64,000 bases of DNA from Mycolicibacterium phocaicum (GCF_010731115.1 NZ_AP022616.1:3968001-4032000), one strand, 5' to 3'. Positions 47,841 to 56,749 are shown, numbered from the stretch's first letter. The notes: generated by a model from the letters alone, not told the origin. A program made the numbers and translations.

Positions 47841-48611
47841 GTGTTCCCTGAATACCGCACACTGCTGACCGCGTTCGACGGTGGTGTGGTGACGCTGACG
47901 CTGAACCGGCCGGAGCGGCGCAACGCTTTTGGTGACGGCATGCGTGAGGAACTCGCCGACGCGTACAGCCGCTGCAACGCGGCCGACGACGTGCGGGCCA
48001 TCGTGCTGACCGGCGCGCCGCCGGCGTTCTGCGCCGGGGCCGACCTGGCCGCGGGCGACCAGACGTTCGCCGCGCCCGGCCCCGAGTTCAGTGCGGCGGG
48101 CATCCCGGTCCCGGCGTGGTCGTTGAGCAAGCCGGTGATCGCGGCGGTCAACGGACATGCGATCGGGCTGGGCCTCACCTTGGCGCTGCAGTGCGATATC
48201 CGGATCTTCGCCGCCGACGCGCGTTACGGCGTCGTGCAGGTGCGCCGCGGCGTGGTGGGGGACGCCTACTCGCACTGGGCGTTGCCCCGGCTGGTCGGCA
48301 TCGCCCGGGCCGCGGAAATCCTCTTGACCGGAACAACTTTCGACGGCCACCGAGCGGCGGAACTCGGCATCGCCGGCCGGGTGCTGCCCGCTGACGAGGT
48401 GCTGCCCGCCGCGCTGGCGGTGGCCCATGACATCGCGGACAACACCGCGCCGATGTCGGTGGCGGCCAGCAAGCGGCTGCTCTGGGAGTCCTTCGAGCTG
48501 TCGCGCGACGAGGTGGGGCAGCGGGAGACCGAGATCCACCGCGCGGTGATGGCGCATGACGACGCCAAGGAGGGGGTGCGGGCGCTGCAGGCCGGGCGCC
48601 TGCCGCGGTGA
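47841..48611 (+). CDS. echA21: Enoyl-CoA hydratase/isomerase family protein (EchA21-like)
   Basis: 256 residues, crotonase fold. Oxyanion-hole blocks are PPAFCAGADLAAG and AIGLGLTLALQCDIR; the usual second catalytic Glu region reads RRGVVGDAYSHWALPRL, without a clear glutamate, so hydratase activity is uncertain and an isomerase or other crotonase reaction is possible. Start GTG 47841. Resembles Rv3774. Next to, and divergent from, the MarR/ABC operon. Confidence 0.82.
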   Translation: MFPEYRTLLTAFDGGVVTLTLNRPERRNAFGDGMREELADAYSRCNAADDVRAIVLTGAPPAFCAGADLAAGDQTFAAPGPEFSAAGIPVPAWSLSKPVIAAVNGHAIGLGLTLALQCDIRIFAADARYGVVQVRRGVVGDAYSHWALPRLVGIARAAEILLTGTTFDGHRAAELGIAGRVLPADEVLPAALAVAHDIADNTAPMSVAASKRLLWESFELSRDEVGQRETEIHRAVMAHDDAKEGVRALQAGRLPR

Positions 48612-48637
48612 ACGGGCCGTCCGGTGGACCCGACTGT

Positions 48638-49186
48638 CTAGACCACCGTGACGCCGGAATCTCGCAGGGCGGCAACGGCATTCGCGATGCCGTCGGCCGA
48701 CACCCCGGCCGTGTAGTCGAGCAGGACGCGGGTGCGGAACCCGGCTTCGGCGGCGTCGGCTGCCGTCGCCTTGACGCAGTAGTCGGTGGCGATGCCGACC
48801 ACGTCGACCTCGTCGACCCCGCGGGCGCGCAGCCAGTCCGCCAGCGCGGTGCCGGCGTCGACCTCGCCTTCGAACCCGCTGTATGCGGCGGAATACGGTC
48901 CTTTGCGGAACACCGCCTCGACCGTGGACACGTCGAGCTCGGGATGGAACTGCGCGCCCGGTGTGCCCGCGACGCAGTGCGGCGGCCATGAGGTCAGGAA
49001 GTCGGGTTGGTCGGAGAAATGCGCACCCGGGTCGATGTGGTGGTCGGCCGTGGCGACGACATGGTCGTACTCGCGGCGGGCCAGCAGGCCGGTGATCGCG
49101 CGAGCCACTTCGCCACCGCCGGAGACCGCAAGGGATCCCCCTTCGCAGAAGTCGTTCTGCACGTCGACGACGATCAACGCCCGCAT
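48638..49186 (-). CDS. pncA: Nicotinamidase/pyrazinamidase PncA
   Basis: 182 residues. Catalytic Asp8 (VDVQND), Lys95 (FRKGPYSAAYSGFEG) and Cys137 (ATDYCVKAT); metal ligands Asp48, His50, His56 and His70. All correspond, one position shifted, to M. tuberculosis PncA (8/96/138; 49/51/57/71). Hydrolyses nicotinamide to nicotinate in NAD salvage and would activate pyrazinamide. Start fixed by TACCGT 6 bases upstream. Divergent from a TetR gene. Confidence 0.95.
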   Translation of the reverse strand: MRALIVVDVQNDFCEGGSLAVSGGGEVARAITGLLARREYDHVVATADHHIDPGAHFSDQPDFLTSWPPHCVAGTPGAQFHPELDVSTVEAVFRKGPYSAAYSGFEGEVDAGTALADWLRARGVDEVDVVGIATDYCVKATAADAAEAGFRTRVLLDYTAGVSADGIANAVAALRDSGVTVV

Positions 49187-49192
49187 GTGTCC

Positions 49193-49198
49193 ACGGTA
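49193..49198 (-). promoter_or_regulatory. -10 element for leaderless pncA mRNA
   Basis: TACCGT on the minus strand, 6 bases before ATG 49186. Confidence 0.5.
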
Positions 49199-49241
49199 GA
49201 CCGCTTGCTGCGCTTCGCTGGTTGCCGTAGCGTCCGGACAC

Positions 49242-49811
49242 GTGTCTGAACAGGCGCTTGAGCCCACCCGGCGCCGGTTGACGGCCAAACAGGCCGATAC
49301 GGTCGACCGGCTGAGCCGTGCCGCGCTCGACCTGTTGCGCCGCGAAGGCTTCGCGGGGCTGACGGTCCGCCGGGTCGCGGCCGACGCCGGTGTCGGCGCG
49401 GCGACGGCCTATACCTACTTCTCGTCGAAGGAACACCTGGTCGCCGAGGTGTTCTGGCGCCGGCTGGCGTCGTCACCGCCCGCGGCGCACGACTCCGACG
49501 ATCCTGCCACTCGGGTGACCGAGGTGCTGCGGCACATCGCGCTGTTGGTGATCGACGAGCCGGAGTTCGCCGGGGCCGTGACCAACGCGCTGCTGGGCCG
49601 CGACCCGGATGTCGAGGTGCTGCGGCAGCGCATCGCCGGGGACATTCGCTCGCGATTGGCCGCGGCACTCGGCCCGGACGTGGACAACGACGTCATCGAG
49701 TCGCTGGAGATGCTGTATTCGGGCGCGCTGGTCCGGGCCGGCATGGGGTTCACGTCGTACGACGAGATTGCCGGGCGGCTGGAGAAGTCAGCCCGGCTGA
49801 TGCTGCGCTGA
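49242..49811 (+). CDS. TetR-family regulator
   Basis: 189 residues, GTG start. HTH region LTVRRVAADAGVGAATAYTYFSSKEHLVAEVFW. A TAGCGT hexamer at 49228-49233 precedes the start by 8 bases. Ligand unknown; no obvious palindrome in the short gap to pncA. Its 3' end overlaps the convergent TetR gene by 24 bp. Confidence 0.87.
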   Translation: MSEQALEPTRRRLTAKQADTVDRLSRAALDLLRREGFAGLTVRRVAADAGVGAATAYTYFSSKEHLVAEVFWRRLASSPPAAHDSDDPATRVTEVLRHIALLVIDEPEFAGAVTNALLGRDPDVEVLRQRIAGDIRSRLAAALGPDVDNDVIESLEMLYSGALVRAGMGFTSYDEIAGRLEKSARLMLR

Positions 49812-50402
49812 CGATCGGGTGCCCAGCATCGCGAGCGCGGCGGTGACTGCCGGCTCGGTGAGCTCCGCGACGTCGCGGCCGTCCTCGACGAGCAGTGCCG
49901 TGAGTTCACGGAGGCCGCCCAGCAGGATCAGGGCCACCGGCCGGCTGATCGGGGCGATGCCGGCGCGCTCGAATCCCGAACCGCTCGTGAGATCGACGAC
50001 CATGTCGGTCAGATGCTCCATGGCCAGGCGATTGAGCGGCAGCGCGGCGTCACCGAGCGCCGGGGCCTCCCGGATCCAGCTCAGGGTGATCGCGGGCCGG
50101 GAAGCGATGTGCGCGACGTACGCGTCGACCGCGTTGCGCACCTGCTGCTCCCAGTCGCCGTCGGGATCGATCGCGGCGCGGATCCGGGCGATGAGGTCCT
50201 CGTTGTTGGCGCGCAGCAGCTCGACGAAGCACTCTTCCTTGCTCGCGAACTGGTCGTAGAACGTGCGCTTCGAGGTCTTGGCGTTCCGGACGATGTCGGC
50301 GACGGTGGTGTCGCGGTAGCCCCGGGTCTCCAGCGAGGTGGCCAGCCCGTCGAGCAGCCGCCCGCGGAACGGCTGCGCCGCGTTGACCTCGCCGTCTGCC
50401 AT
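49788..50402 (-). CDS. TetR-family regulator of the CYP138 gene (Rv0135c-like)
   Basis: 204 residues from ATG 50402 with GGGAGAG upstream. HTH: TTVADIVRNAKTSKRTFYDQFASKEECFVELL. Divergent from the P450 gene with a GGTACC-rich operator region between them, so it probably represses both. Arrangement as I recall for Rv0135c-Rv0136. Confidence 0.88.
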   Translation of the reverse strand: MADGEVNAAQPFRGRLLDGLATSLETRGYRDTTVADIVRNAKTSKRTFYDQFASKEECFVELLRANNEDLIARIRAAIDPDGDWEQQVRNAVDAYVAHIASRPAITLSWIREAPALGDAALPLNRLAMEHLTDMVVDLTSGSGFERAGIAPISRPVALILLGGLRELTALLVEDGRDVAELTEPAVTAALAMLGTRSSAQHQPG

Positions 50403-50429
50403 CGCTCTCCCAAAACCCTTGTCACCTCT

Positions 50430-50481
50430 GGTACCAGCCGGTACCGTACCGGATAACGACGCGGTACACCGTGGTACCGCG
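50430..50481. promoter_or_regulatory. TetR operator array between regulator and P450
   Basis: CGCGGTAC-ACCGTG-GTACCGCG (50460-50481) is a perfect 8-bp inverted repeat; GGTACC at 50430-50435 and CGGTACCG at 50439-50446 add further half sites. The array covers the divergent promoters. Confidence 0.7.
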
Positions 50482-50504
50482 TAATCAGTGGCTTGGAGCG
50501 TGCC

Positions 50505-51848
50505 ATGACCGAAACCGTCACCGCTGAACTCACCGAGCGTGCGCCGGCGATCCACCTGCCACCGGCGACCGGAGTGCCCAAGTTTCTCCAAGGGGTGGCG
50601 TTCGCGACCAACCGGCGGAAGTTCGTCAACCGGATGGTGCCGCGACTGGGCCCGGTATTCACCTGTGACGCACCGGTTTTCGGCCGTGCGGTCATGGTGA
50701 CCGACCCGCAGCTGGCCAAACAGCTGTTCGCGGCCAACCCCGCCGATGTCGGCAACATCCAGCCGAACCTGTCGCGCGTCCTCGGCAGCGGATCGGTGTT
50801 CGCGCTCGACGGTTCCGAGCACCGGCTGCGCCGTAAGCTGCTGACCCCGCCGTTCCACGGCAAGAGCATCAAGAACTACGAGCGCATCTTCGAGGAGGAG
50901 ACGCTGCGCGCGGCGGCGTCCTGGCCGGAGGGGAAGTCGTTCCCCACGCTCGAGCCGATGATGCACATCACCCTCAACGCCATCCTGCGCGCGGTGTTCG
51001 GCGCAGACGGTCACCACCTCGACGAACTGCGGCGCATCATCCCGCCGTGGGTCACCCTGGGATCGCGGCTGGCGGTACTGCCCATGCCGCCGCGCACCTA
51101 CGGCCGCTTCACACCGTGGGGCCGGCTCGCCGAATACCGGCGACGGTACGACGAGGTGGTCGGCCGGCTGATCGACGCGGTCGCCGCCGACCCTCAGCTC
51201 GAGAGCCGTGACGACGTCCTGGCATTGCTGCTGCGCAGCACCTACGAGGACGGAACGGCGATGTCCCGCAGCGACATCGCCGACGAACTGCTGACGCTGC
51301 TGGCGGCCGGCCACGAAACCACCGCGGCCACCATGGCGTGGGTGTTCGAGCGGATCTCCCGGCACCCCGAGGTGCTGCGGCGCCTGGAAGACGAGGTGGC
51401 AGCCGGTGAGACCGACGAGTACCGCCTGGCGACCATCCTGGAGGTGCAGCGCATCCGCACCATCATCGACTTCGCCGGCCGGCATGTGTACGCGCCGACC
51501 TTCCAGCTCGGGGAATGGGTCATCCCGCGGGGCTTCTCGGTCATCGTCGCCATCGACCACATGCACGAGGACGCAAAGGAATTCGCGGATCCGGAGCGGT
51601 TCGACCCCGCGCGGTTCCTCGGGCGCCGGCCCCCGCTGGCCTTCCTGCCGTTCGGTGGCGGTACCCGGCGCTGCGTCGGGGCGGTGTTCGCCCAGGTCGA
51701 GATGGACGTCGTGCTACGGACGGTGTTGCGGCACTTCGCCATTCAGGTCACCAGCGCGCCGGGCGAGAAGGTCTTCTCCCGCGGCGTGGCCTACACGCCG
51801 AAAGATGGCGGTCGCGTGACCTTACGCAGGCGCGTCACCCCGCTGTAG
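50505..51848 (+). CDS. cyp138: Cytochrome P450 (CYP138-like)
   Basis: 447 residues. I-helix AAGHETTAAT, K-helix EVQR (ExxR), and heme-binding FGGGTRRCVG with the proximal Cys390. No membrane anchor, a normal soluble bacterial P450. Substrate unknown. Followed 9 bp later by an epoxide-hydrolase-like gene, likely cotranscribed. Assigned to CYP138 from gene context. Confidence 0.88.
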   Translation: MTETVTAELTERAPAIHLPPATGVPKFLQGVAFATNRRKFVNRMVPRLGPVFTCDAPVFGRAVMVTDPQLAKQLFAANPADVGNIQPNLSRVLGSGSVFALDGSEHRLRRKLLTPPFHGKSIKNYERIFEEETLRAAASWPEGKSFPTLEPMMHITLNAILRAVFGADGHHLDELRRIIPPWVTLGSRLAVLPMPPRTYGRFTPWGRLAEYRRRYDEVVGRLIDAVAADPQLESRDDVLALLLRSTYEDGTAMSRSDIADELLTLLAAGHETTAATMAWVFERISRHPEVLRRLEDEVAAGETDEYRLATILEVQRIRTIIDFAGRHVYAPTFQLGEWVIPRGFSVIVAIDHMHEDAKEFADPERFDPARFLGRRPPLAFLPFGGGTRRCVGAVFAQVEMDVVLRTVLRHFAIQVTSAPGEKVFSRGVAYTPKDGGRVTLRRRVTPL

Positions 51849-51857
51849 GTTCGTGCT

Positions 51858-52673
51858 GTGACCGAACGGATTACGCAGTACCGCAATGACGGACTGACCT
51901 TCGATGTGGTTGACTCCGGCCCCATCGACGGCGACGTCGTGGTGTTGTTGCACGGCTTCCCGCAGACCGCCGAGTCCTGGGCCGCCGTGGCGGAGCTGTT
52001 GCACGCCAATGGTTTCCGCACCTTGGTGCCCAACCAGCGCGGCTATTCACCCGGTGCCCGGCCGAAGGGCCGGCGCCAGTACACGATTCCCAAGTTGACC
52101 GATGACGTCGCCGCGCTGATCGACCTGGTCGGCGGGCCGGTGCACGTGGCCGGGCACGACTGGGGCGCCGCGATCGCCTGGGCGCTGACGGCGACGAAAC
52201 CCGAGTTGGTGCGCACCCTGACCGCGGTGTCGGTGCCCCACACCGGTGCCTTCCTGAAGGCGATGGCCGTCGGGACGCAGGCGCTGCACTCGTACTACAT
52301 GCTGATCTTCCAACTCCCTTGGCTCGGTGAACGATTCGCGCAGCTGGCGATGCCGCGCAGCGGCATGACCGCCGATGCGCTGGCCGTCACCCAGGCCGAG
52401 GTGTTCGACAGCGGGGCGCTGACTCCCGCGCTCAACTGGTACCGCGCCATGCCGTTCGTCAACCCGAAGTCGGCGTTCACGCCGGTGGTCCGGCCCACCA
52501 CCTACATCTGGAGCGACGGCGACATCGCGCTCGGCCGCAAGGGCGCCCTGCTCACCGAGCAGTTCGTCCATGCGCCGTACAAGTTCGAGATCGTCGAGGG
52601 CGCCAACCACTGGTTGCCGGATCAGCATCCCGAACTGGTCGCCCGGCTGATCGCCGAGCGCGCCGGGACTTAG
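51858..52673 (+). CDS. ephF: Epoxide hydrolase-like alpha/beta hydrolase (EphF-like)
   Basis: 271 residues, GTG start. Oxyanion motif HGFP at 32-35 and nucleophile Asp101 in AGHDWGAAIAW, the Asp-type elbow of epoxide hydrolases and haloalkane dehalogenases; the histidine is in EGANHWLPDQHP. A product of the P450 could be its substrate. The TAG stop is directly followed by the fifth palindrome copy. Confidence 0.85.
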   Translation: MTERITQYRNDGLTFDVVDSGPIDGDVVVLLHGFPQTAESWAAVAELLHANGFRTLVPNQRGYSPGARPKGRRQYTIPKLTDDVAALIDLVGGPVHVAGHDWGAAIAWALTATKPELVRTLTAVSVPHTGAFLKAMAVGTQALHSYYMLIFQLPWLGERFAQLAMPRSGMTADALAVTQAEVFDSGALTPALNWYRAMPFVNPKSAFTPVVRPTTYIWSDGDIALGRKGALLTEQFVHAPYKFEIVEGANHWLPDQHPELVARLIAERAGT

Positions 52674-52674
52674 T

Positions 52675-52723
52675 GATTTGTGCACGATTTTCCGCGGCTG
52701 GCGCGGAAAATCGTGCACAAATC
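52675..52723. repeat. 49-bp palindrome, copy 5
   Basis: Sequence identical to copy 4 (22-bp arms, GCTGG loop). It fills the whole gap between the convergent ephF-like and msrA genes; the msrA stop TGA (52722-52724) lies within it. Confidence 0.9.
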
Positions 52724-53225
52724 ACGCTCGTTTGGGCAGTTTCCAGCCCGGCCGCGGGAAGTGGCACGTGTAGCCGTTGGGGATGCGTTCCAGGTAGTCC
52801 TGGTGCTCGGGCTCGGCCTCCCAGAACGGCACGGCCGGCGTCACCTCGGTGACCACCTTGCCGGGCCACAGACCCGAGGCGTCGACGTCGGCGATGGTGT
52901 CTTCGGCGATGCGCTTCTGCTCGTCGTCGGTGTAGAAGATGGCCGAGCGGTAGCTGGTGCCGACGTCATTGCCCTGCCGGTTGACGGTCGACGGGTCGTG
53001 GATCTGGAAGAAGAACTCCAGGAGCGCGCGGAAGTCGGTCTGGCTGGGGTCGTAGATGATCTCGACGGCCTCGGCGTGGCCGGGGTGGTTGCGGTAGGTC
53101 GGGTGATCGTTCGATCCGCCGGTGTAGCCGACGCGCGTGGTCAGCACGCCCGGTTGCTTGCGGATCAGGTCCTGCATCCCCCAGAAGCAGCCGCCCGCCA
53201 GGATCGCGGTCGCAGTGTCGGTCAT
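52722..53225 (-). CDS. msrA: Peptide methionine sulfoxide reductase MsrA
   Basis: 167 residues. GGCFWG with the catalytic Cys13, then [17 protein letters not shown] and [12 protein letters not shown]. Reduces the S-epimer of methionine sulfoxide. Strong ribosome site GAGGAGG before ATG 53225. Usual length. The palindrome supplies its stop codon. Order P450-msrA-SnoaL matches Rv0136-Rv0138. Confidence 0.95.
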   Translation of the reverse strand: MTDTATAILAGGCFWGMQDLIRKQPGVLTTRVGYTGGSNDHPTYRNHPGHAEAVEIIYDPSQTDFRALLEFFFQIHDPSTVNRQGNDVGTSYRSAIFYTDDEQKRIAEDTIADVDASGLWPGKVVTEVTPAVPFWEAEPEHQDYLERIPNGYTCHFPRPGWKLPKRA

Positions 53226-53294
53226 GTACGCCTCCTCGCTTTGACTCCAGGGAACCAAAGTCCCGGCGACTGCGCAAGTGCTCGACAAACGTCG

Positions 53295-53310
53295 CTAGAA
53301 CGTGTTCTAG
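53295..53310. promoter_or_regulatory. KstR-type palindrome
   Basis: CTAGAACGTGTTCTAG is a perfect 16-bp palindrome whose core TAGAACGTGTTCTA fits the KstR consensus TnnAACnnGTTnnA, the repressor of mycobacterial cholesterol catabolism genes. It ends 7 bp before the start of the SnoaL-like gene. Confidence 0.65.
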
Positions 53311-53317
53311 TTTTCCT

Positions 53318-53830
53318 GTGACGGGCAACACCTTCAGTCGCGAGGAACTCATCGCGGCATTCGACGTCTTCGAGCAGACCGTGGACCGCGCCGCCCAGAC
53401 GCGCGACTGGGATCCGTGGACCGACCACTACACCGAGGACGTGCTGTACATCGAGCACGCCATGGGCACCATGCACGGGCGCGAGGAAGTGCGGCCCTGG
53501 ATCTGGAACACCATGGAGAACTTCCCGGGCAGCTACATGACGTCGTTCCCGTCGCTGTGGAAGGTCTATGACGAGGCCACTGGCCGCGTCATCTGCGAAC
53601 TCGACAACCCCATGCGCGATCCGGGAGACGGCACCATCATCGGCGCCACCAACATCTCGATCATGACATACGCGGGCGACGGCCTGTGGAGCAAGCAGGA
53701 AGACATCTACAACCCCATGAAGTTCCTCGAGACCACCATGGCGTGGTGCAAGAAGGCCGAAGCGCTGGGCACGTTGCCCGAGGTGGCCGAAGAGTGGATG
53801 CGCAAGGTCGGTGGCAGGGGACGCCGGTGA
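53318..53830 (+). CDS. SnoaL-like/NTF2-fold protein (Rv0138-like)
   Basis: 170 residues, GTG start. SREELIAAFDVFEQTVDRAAQTRDWDPWTDHYTEDVLYIEH ... GTMHGREEV is a SnoaL_2-type cone fold with conserved Asp/His pocket residues; LWSKQEDIYNPMKF closes the domain. Possibly an isomerase, dehydratase or binding protein. First gene of an operon with the epimerase-like gene (GTGA overlap), behind a KstR-type site. Confidence 0.85.
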   Translation: MTGNTFSREELIAAFDVFEQTVDRAAQTRDWDPWTDHYTEDVLYIEHAMGTMHGREEVRPWIWNTMENFPGSYMTSFPSLWKVYDEATGRVICELDNPMRDPGDGTIIGATNISIMTYAGDGLWSKQEDIYNPMKFLETTMAWCKKAEALGTLPEVAEEWMRKVGGRGRR

Positions 53831-54846
53831 CCGCCCTCGTCATCGGGGCCAACGGCTACCTCGGCTCGCACGTCACCCGGCAGCTCGTGGCGGCCGGGGA
53901 AGACGTGCGGGTCATGGTGCGGGCCGGCGCCAACACCATCGGAATCGACGACCTCGACGTGACCCGCTACGAGGGCGACATCTGGGACAACGACACCCTG
54001 CGCGCCGCGATGACCGGCGCTGACGTCGTCTACTACTGCGTGGTCGACACCCGCGGCTGGCTCCGGGACCCGTCGCCGTTGTTCCGCACCAACGTCGAGG
54101 GCACCCGCAACGTGCTGGATATCGCGGTGGAGCCCGAAATCGCCTCGGGCCTCAAGAAATTCGTCTTCACCAGCAGCTACGCCACGGTGGGACGCAAGCG
54201 CGGCTTCGTGTCCACCGAGGACGACATCGCCGACGAGCGCACCCTGCCGCCGTACGTGCGGTCGCGCGTGCAGGCCGAGAAACTGGTGCTGGAATACGCC
54301 CGCGAGCGAGGATTGCCAGCGGTCGCGATGTGCGTGTCCACCACGTACGGCGGAACCGACTGGGGCCGTACGCCGCACGGCGCCATCATCGCCGGTGCCG
54401 CGTTCGGAAAGTTGCCGTTCGTGATGAGCGGCATCGAACTGGAGGCGGTCGACGTCAACGACGCCGCCCGCGCCCTGATCCTGTCGGCCGACAAGGGCCG
54501 GCCCGGTGAGCGATACCTGATCTCCGACAAGATGATCAGCAATGCCGAGGTGGCGCGGATCGCCGCGGCGGAGGCGGGGGTGCCGGCGCCGGCCAGGTCG
54601 CTGCCGCTGCCGGTGACCTACGCGCTCGCCACGATGGGCACCGTCAAAGGCCGGATCAAAGGCACCGACGAGCACATGTCGCTGGCGTCGCTGCGGCTGA
54701 TGCGCGCCGAGGCGCCCGTCGACTGCAGCAAGGCCAGGGCCGAATTGGGTTGGGAGCCAAGGCCGGTCGAGGACGCGGTGCGGGAGGCGGCGCGGTTCTG
54801 GGTGGGGCTGCGTAAGGCTCGTCAGGCCCAGAAGTCCGCCGGCTGA
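53827..54846 (+). CDS. NAD-dependent epimerase/3-beta-HSD-like oxidoreductase (Rv0139-like)
   Basis: 339 residues from GTG 53827, coupled to the SnoaL-like gene. GANGYLGSHVTRQL is the NAD-binding motif, TSSYATVG gives the active-site serine; the tyrosine motif reads YVRSRVQAE, where the expected YxxxK lysine is Arg. Extended SDR of the 3-beta-hydroxysteroid dehydrogenase/dihydroflavonol reductase type. The KstR-type site suggests a steroid substrate; this is inference. Confidence 0.82.
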   Translation: MTALVIGANGYLGSHVTRQLVAAGEDVRVMVRAGANTIGIDDLDVTRYEGDIWDNDTLRAAMTGADVVYYCVVDTRGWLRDPSPLFRTNVEGTRNVLDIAVEPEIASGLKKFVFTSSYATVGRKRGFVSTEDDIADERTLPPYVRSRVQAEKLVLEYARERGLPAVAMCVSTTYGGTDWGRTPHGAIIAGAAFGKLPFVMSGIELEAVDVNDAARALILSADKGRPGERYLISDKMISNAEVARIAAAEAGVPAPARSLPLPVTYALATMGTVKGRIKGTDEHMSLASLRLMRAEAPVDCSKARAELGWEPRPVEDAVREAARFWVGLRKARQAQKSAG

Positions 54847-54896
54847 ACAACGCGCCGTACGGCGTTAAGTCGTGGCGCGGCAGTGGCGGTCACGGC

Positions 54897-54902
54897 TAGC
54901 GT
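54897..54902 (+). promoter_or_regulatory. -10 element for leaderless methyltransferase mRNA
   Basis: TAGCGT, then 7 bases, then ATG 54910. Decides against the in-frame start at 54883. Confidence 0.5.
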
Positions 54903-54909
54903 CGAAACC

Positions 54910-55731
54910 ATGACGGACAGATTGCAGGTGGACCTGACCGGGGCGCCGCAGACGATGCTTGCCACGCTGTACGGCAAGGCGCTCGACGCCGACCTACCGA
55001 ATTCGGTCCTGCACGACACCTATGCCCGGGATGTCGTCGCGCGCATCGACTACGACTGGTCGCAGACCACGGTCACGGCCGCCAGGTCGCCGGGCATCAC
55101 CCTGCGGTCGGCCTATTTCGACAAGACGGCCCGGCAGTTCCTGGCCGTGCATCCGAAAGCCGTTGTGCTGCACCTGGGTTGCGGCCTGGACAGCCGGTAC
55201 TACCGGCTGGACCCCGGGCCCGGCGTCGACTGGTACGACATCGACTACCCGGAGGTCACCGATCTGCGGCGCCGACTCTACCCGCCCCGCGAGCACTGCC
55301 ACATCGTGTCCGCATCGGTGACGGACCCGGCCTGGCTCGCCGACATCCCGGCCGACCGCCCGGTGCTGATGCTCGCCGAGGGTCTCACCATGTATCTCAG
55401 CGAGGCCGACGGCCAGGCCCTGTTCCGTCGCATCGTGGCGCATTTCCCAAGCGGGGAACTGCAATTCGATGCCTTCAGTCGGCTGGGCGTGAAACTGCAG
55501 TGGACGAACTCCGTGGTGCGCCGTTCGGGCGCGACGTTGAAGTGGGCCATGGACGGCCCGGATGACGTCCTGTCGACGGTGCCGGGACTGCGGCTGCTGT
55601 CGTGGGAGTCCGCCCTGGGCCCTGACGGCTACGACCGGCTGCCGACGGGGTTGCGAGTGATGGCGGCCGTCATGCGCGCGGTACCCGGTATGCGTCAGAT
55701 GTCGCAGTACCACCGGTATTCGTGGGGCTGA
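54910..55731 (+). CDS. LCMT/TcmP-type SAM-dependent methyltransferase
   Basis: 273 residues. VVLHLGCGLDSRYYRLD is motif I of the leucine carboxymethyltransferase/TcmP family, with VDWYDIDYPEV and LMLAEGLTMYL following; LRSAYFDK and a TR-like N-terminal region also match. O-methylates a small molecule or carboxylate. Monocistronic; convergent with the MpaB-like gene. Confidence 0.85.
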   Translation: MTDRLQVDLTGAPQTMLATLYGKALDADLPNSVLHDTYARDVVARIDYDWSQTTVTAARSPGITLRSAYFDKTARQFLAVHPKAVVLHLGCGLDSRYYRLDPGPGVDWYDIDYPEVTDLRRRLYPPREHCHIVSASVTDPAWLADIPADRPVLMLAEGLTMYLSEADGQALFRRIVAHFPSGELQFDAFSRLGVKLQWTNSVVRRSGATLKWAMDGPDDVLSTVPGLRLLSWESALGPDGYDRLPTGLRVMAAVMRAVPGMRQMSQYHRYSWG

Positions 55732-55749
55732 CGGGGCGACTTCGCGGTC

Positions 55750-56712
55750 TCAGCGTGCGGCAGGTGGATGCTCGGGCAGGTTGTAGGCGAACGACTTCTG
55801 CTGCCGCCGCTTCATCTTGTCAAGGCACGCTTGGTGTTTCCGCGCGTGGTAGGCCAGCGGAAAGTAGGTGAGCCGATCGGGCAGGACGCGGTAGGCCGCG
55901 CGGACCACGGCATAGGTGCGCTGAAGTTGACGCTCCTCGGCGTCGCTCCAGGTGACCCCGAGCTTCGCCCGCAGCCGTGGTTCGAGGAGACCCACCACCG
56001 ACAGGTAGTTGAACCGCAGCGCGGGACGGAGCGCGCGACGAACCAACGGGTGCAACAGCTTCGGCACGGATGGTGGCAGCGCGACGTTGCCGGTCCGCAT
56101 CTCCTCGATCAACTGCAGCGCCTGCGGCGTGCCTTCCAGCTTGTCGATCATGGCCTCGTAGTAGTCGGCCATCTCGGCGCGCGTCGTCGGGTAGCCGGTC
56201 ATCGGCACGTGCAGCAGGCGGGCGAGCCGACGGTTGTCGCGCAGCAGCTCGTCCTTCTCGGCGTCGGTGAAGTCGCGTCCGATCAGCAGCTTGCCCCCGC
56301 CTTCGGCGTTGACGATGTAGCCGGTGGCGATGACCCACTGATAGGCCTCGGGATTGAGCGCGCTGATCTGTTTTCCGGTCTCGGCGCTCTTCATCGTGAT
56401 CGGCTGGTGCAGGGCGCGCACCCGGTTGCCTTCGGCGACGGCCTCGGTGCCGCCGTAGGTCCAGCGCAGCACCGAGTCGACGCTGCGGATTGCCCGCCCA
56501 CCCGGATCTCCGTGGAACGCTGCCGAATAGCGGCCGGTGATCTCAGCGATGACAGGGTGCATCGCCTGCATCATGAACGCCGCTCCGTCGACGATCAGGA
56601 AGGTCCACCGGCCGGTGTGCTCACCCGTCAGCGAGTCGAGCGGAACCAGTTCGACGGCGGATTCTCCGGCTTCTTCGGCGGTCGGGATCGAGACATCCGA
56701 TGTGGCGGTCAT
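55750..56712 (-). CDS. Oxygenase MpaB family protein (DUF2236)
   Basis: 320 residues. TFLIVDGAAFMMQAMHPVIAEIT, RTYGGTEAVAEGNRVRALHQPI-like (WTYGGTEAV ... RVRALHQPI) and AYQWVIATGYIVNA are the DUF2236/latex-clearing-protein-like core with conserved His residues for heme. Strong ribosome site AGGAGGTG before ATG 56712. Divergent from a TetR gene with a palindrome between. Confidence 0.85.
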   Translation of the reverse strand: MTATSDVSIPTAEEAGESAVELVPLDSLTGEHTGRWTFLIVDGAAFMMQAMHPVIAEITGRYSAAFHGDPGGRAIRSVDSVLRWTYGGTEAVAEGNRVRALHQPITMKSAETGKQISALNPEAYQWVIATGYIVNAEGGGKLLIGRDFTDAEKDELLRDNRRLARLLHVPMTGYPTTRAEMADYYEAMIDKLEGTPQALQLIEEMRTGNVALPPSVPKLLHPLVRRALRPALRFNYLSVVGLLEPRLRAKLGVTWSDAEERQLQRTYAVVRAAYRVLPDRLTYFPLAYHARKHQACLDKMKRRQQKSFAYNLPEHPPAAR

Positions 56713-56749
56713 TCAGCGCACCTCCTGCCGTGTGAGGCGACGGTAATCT

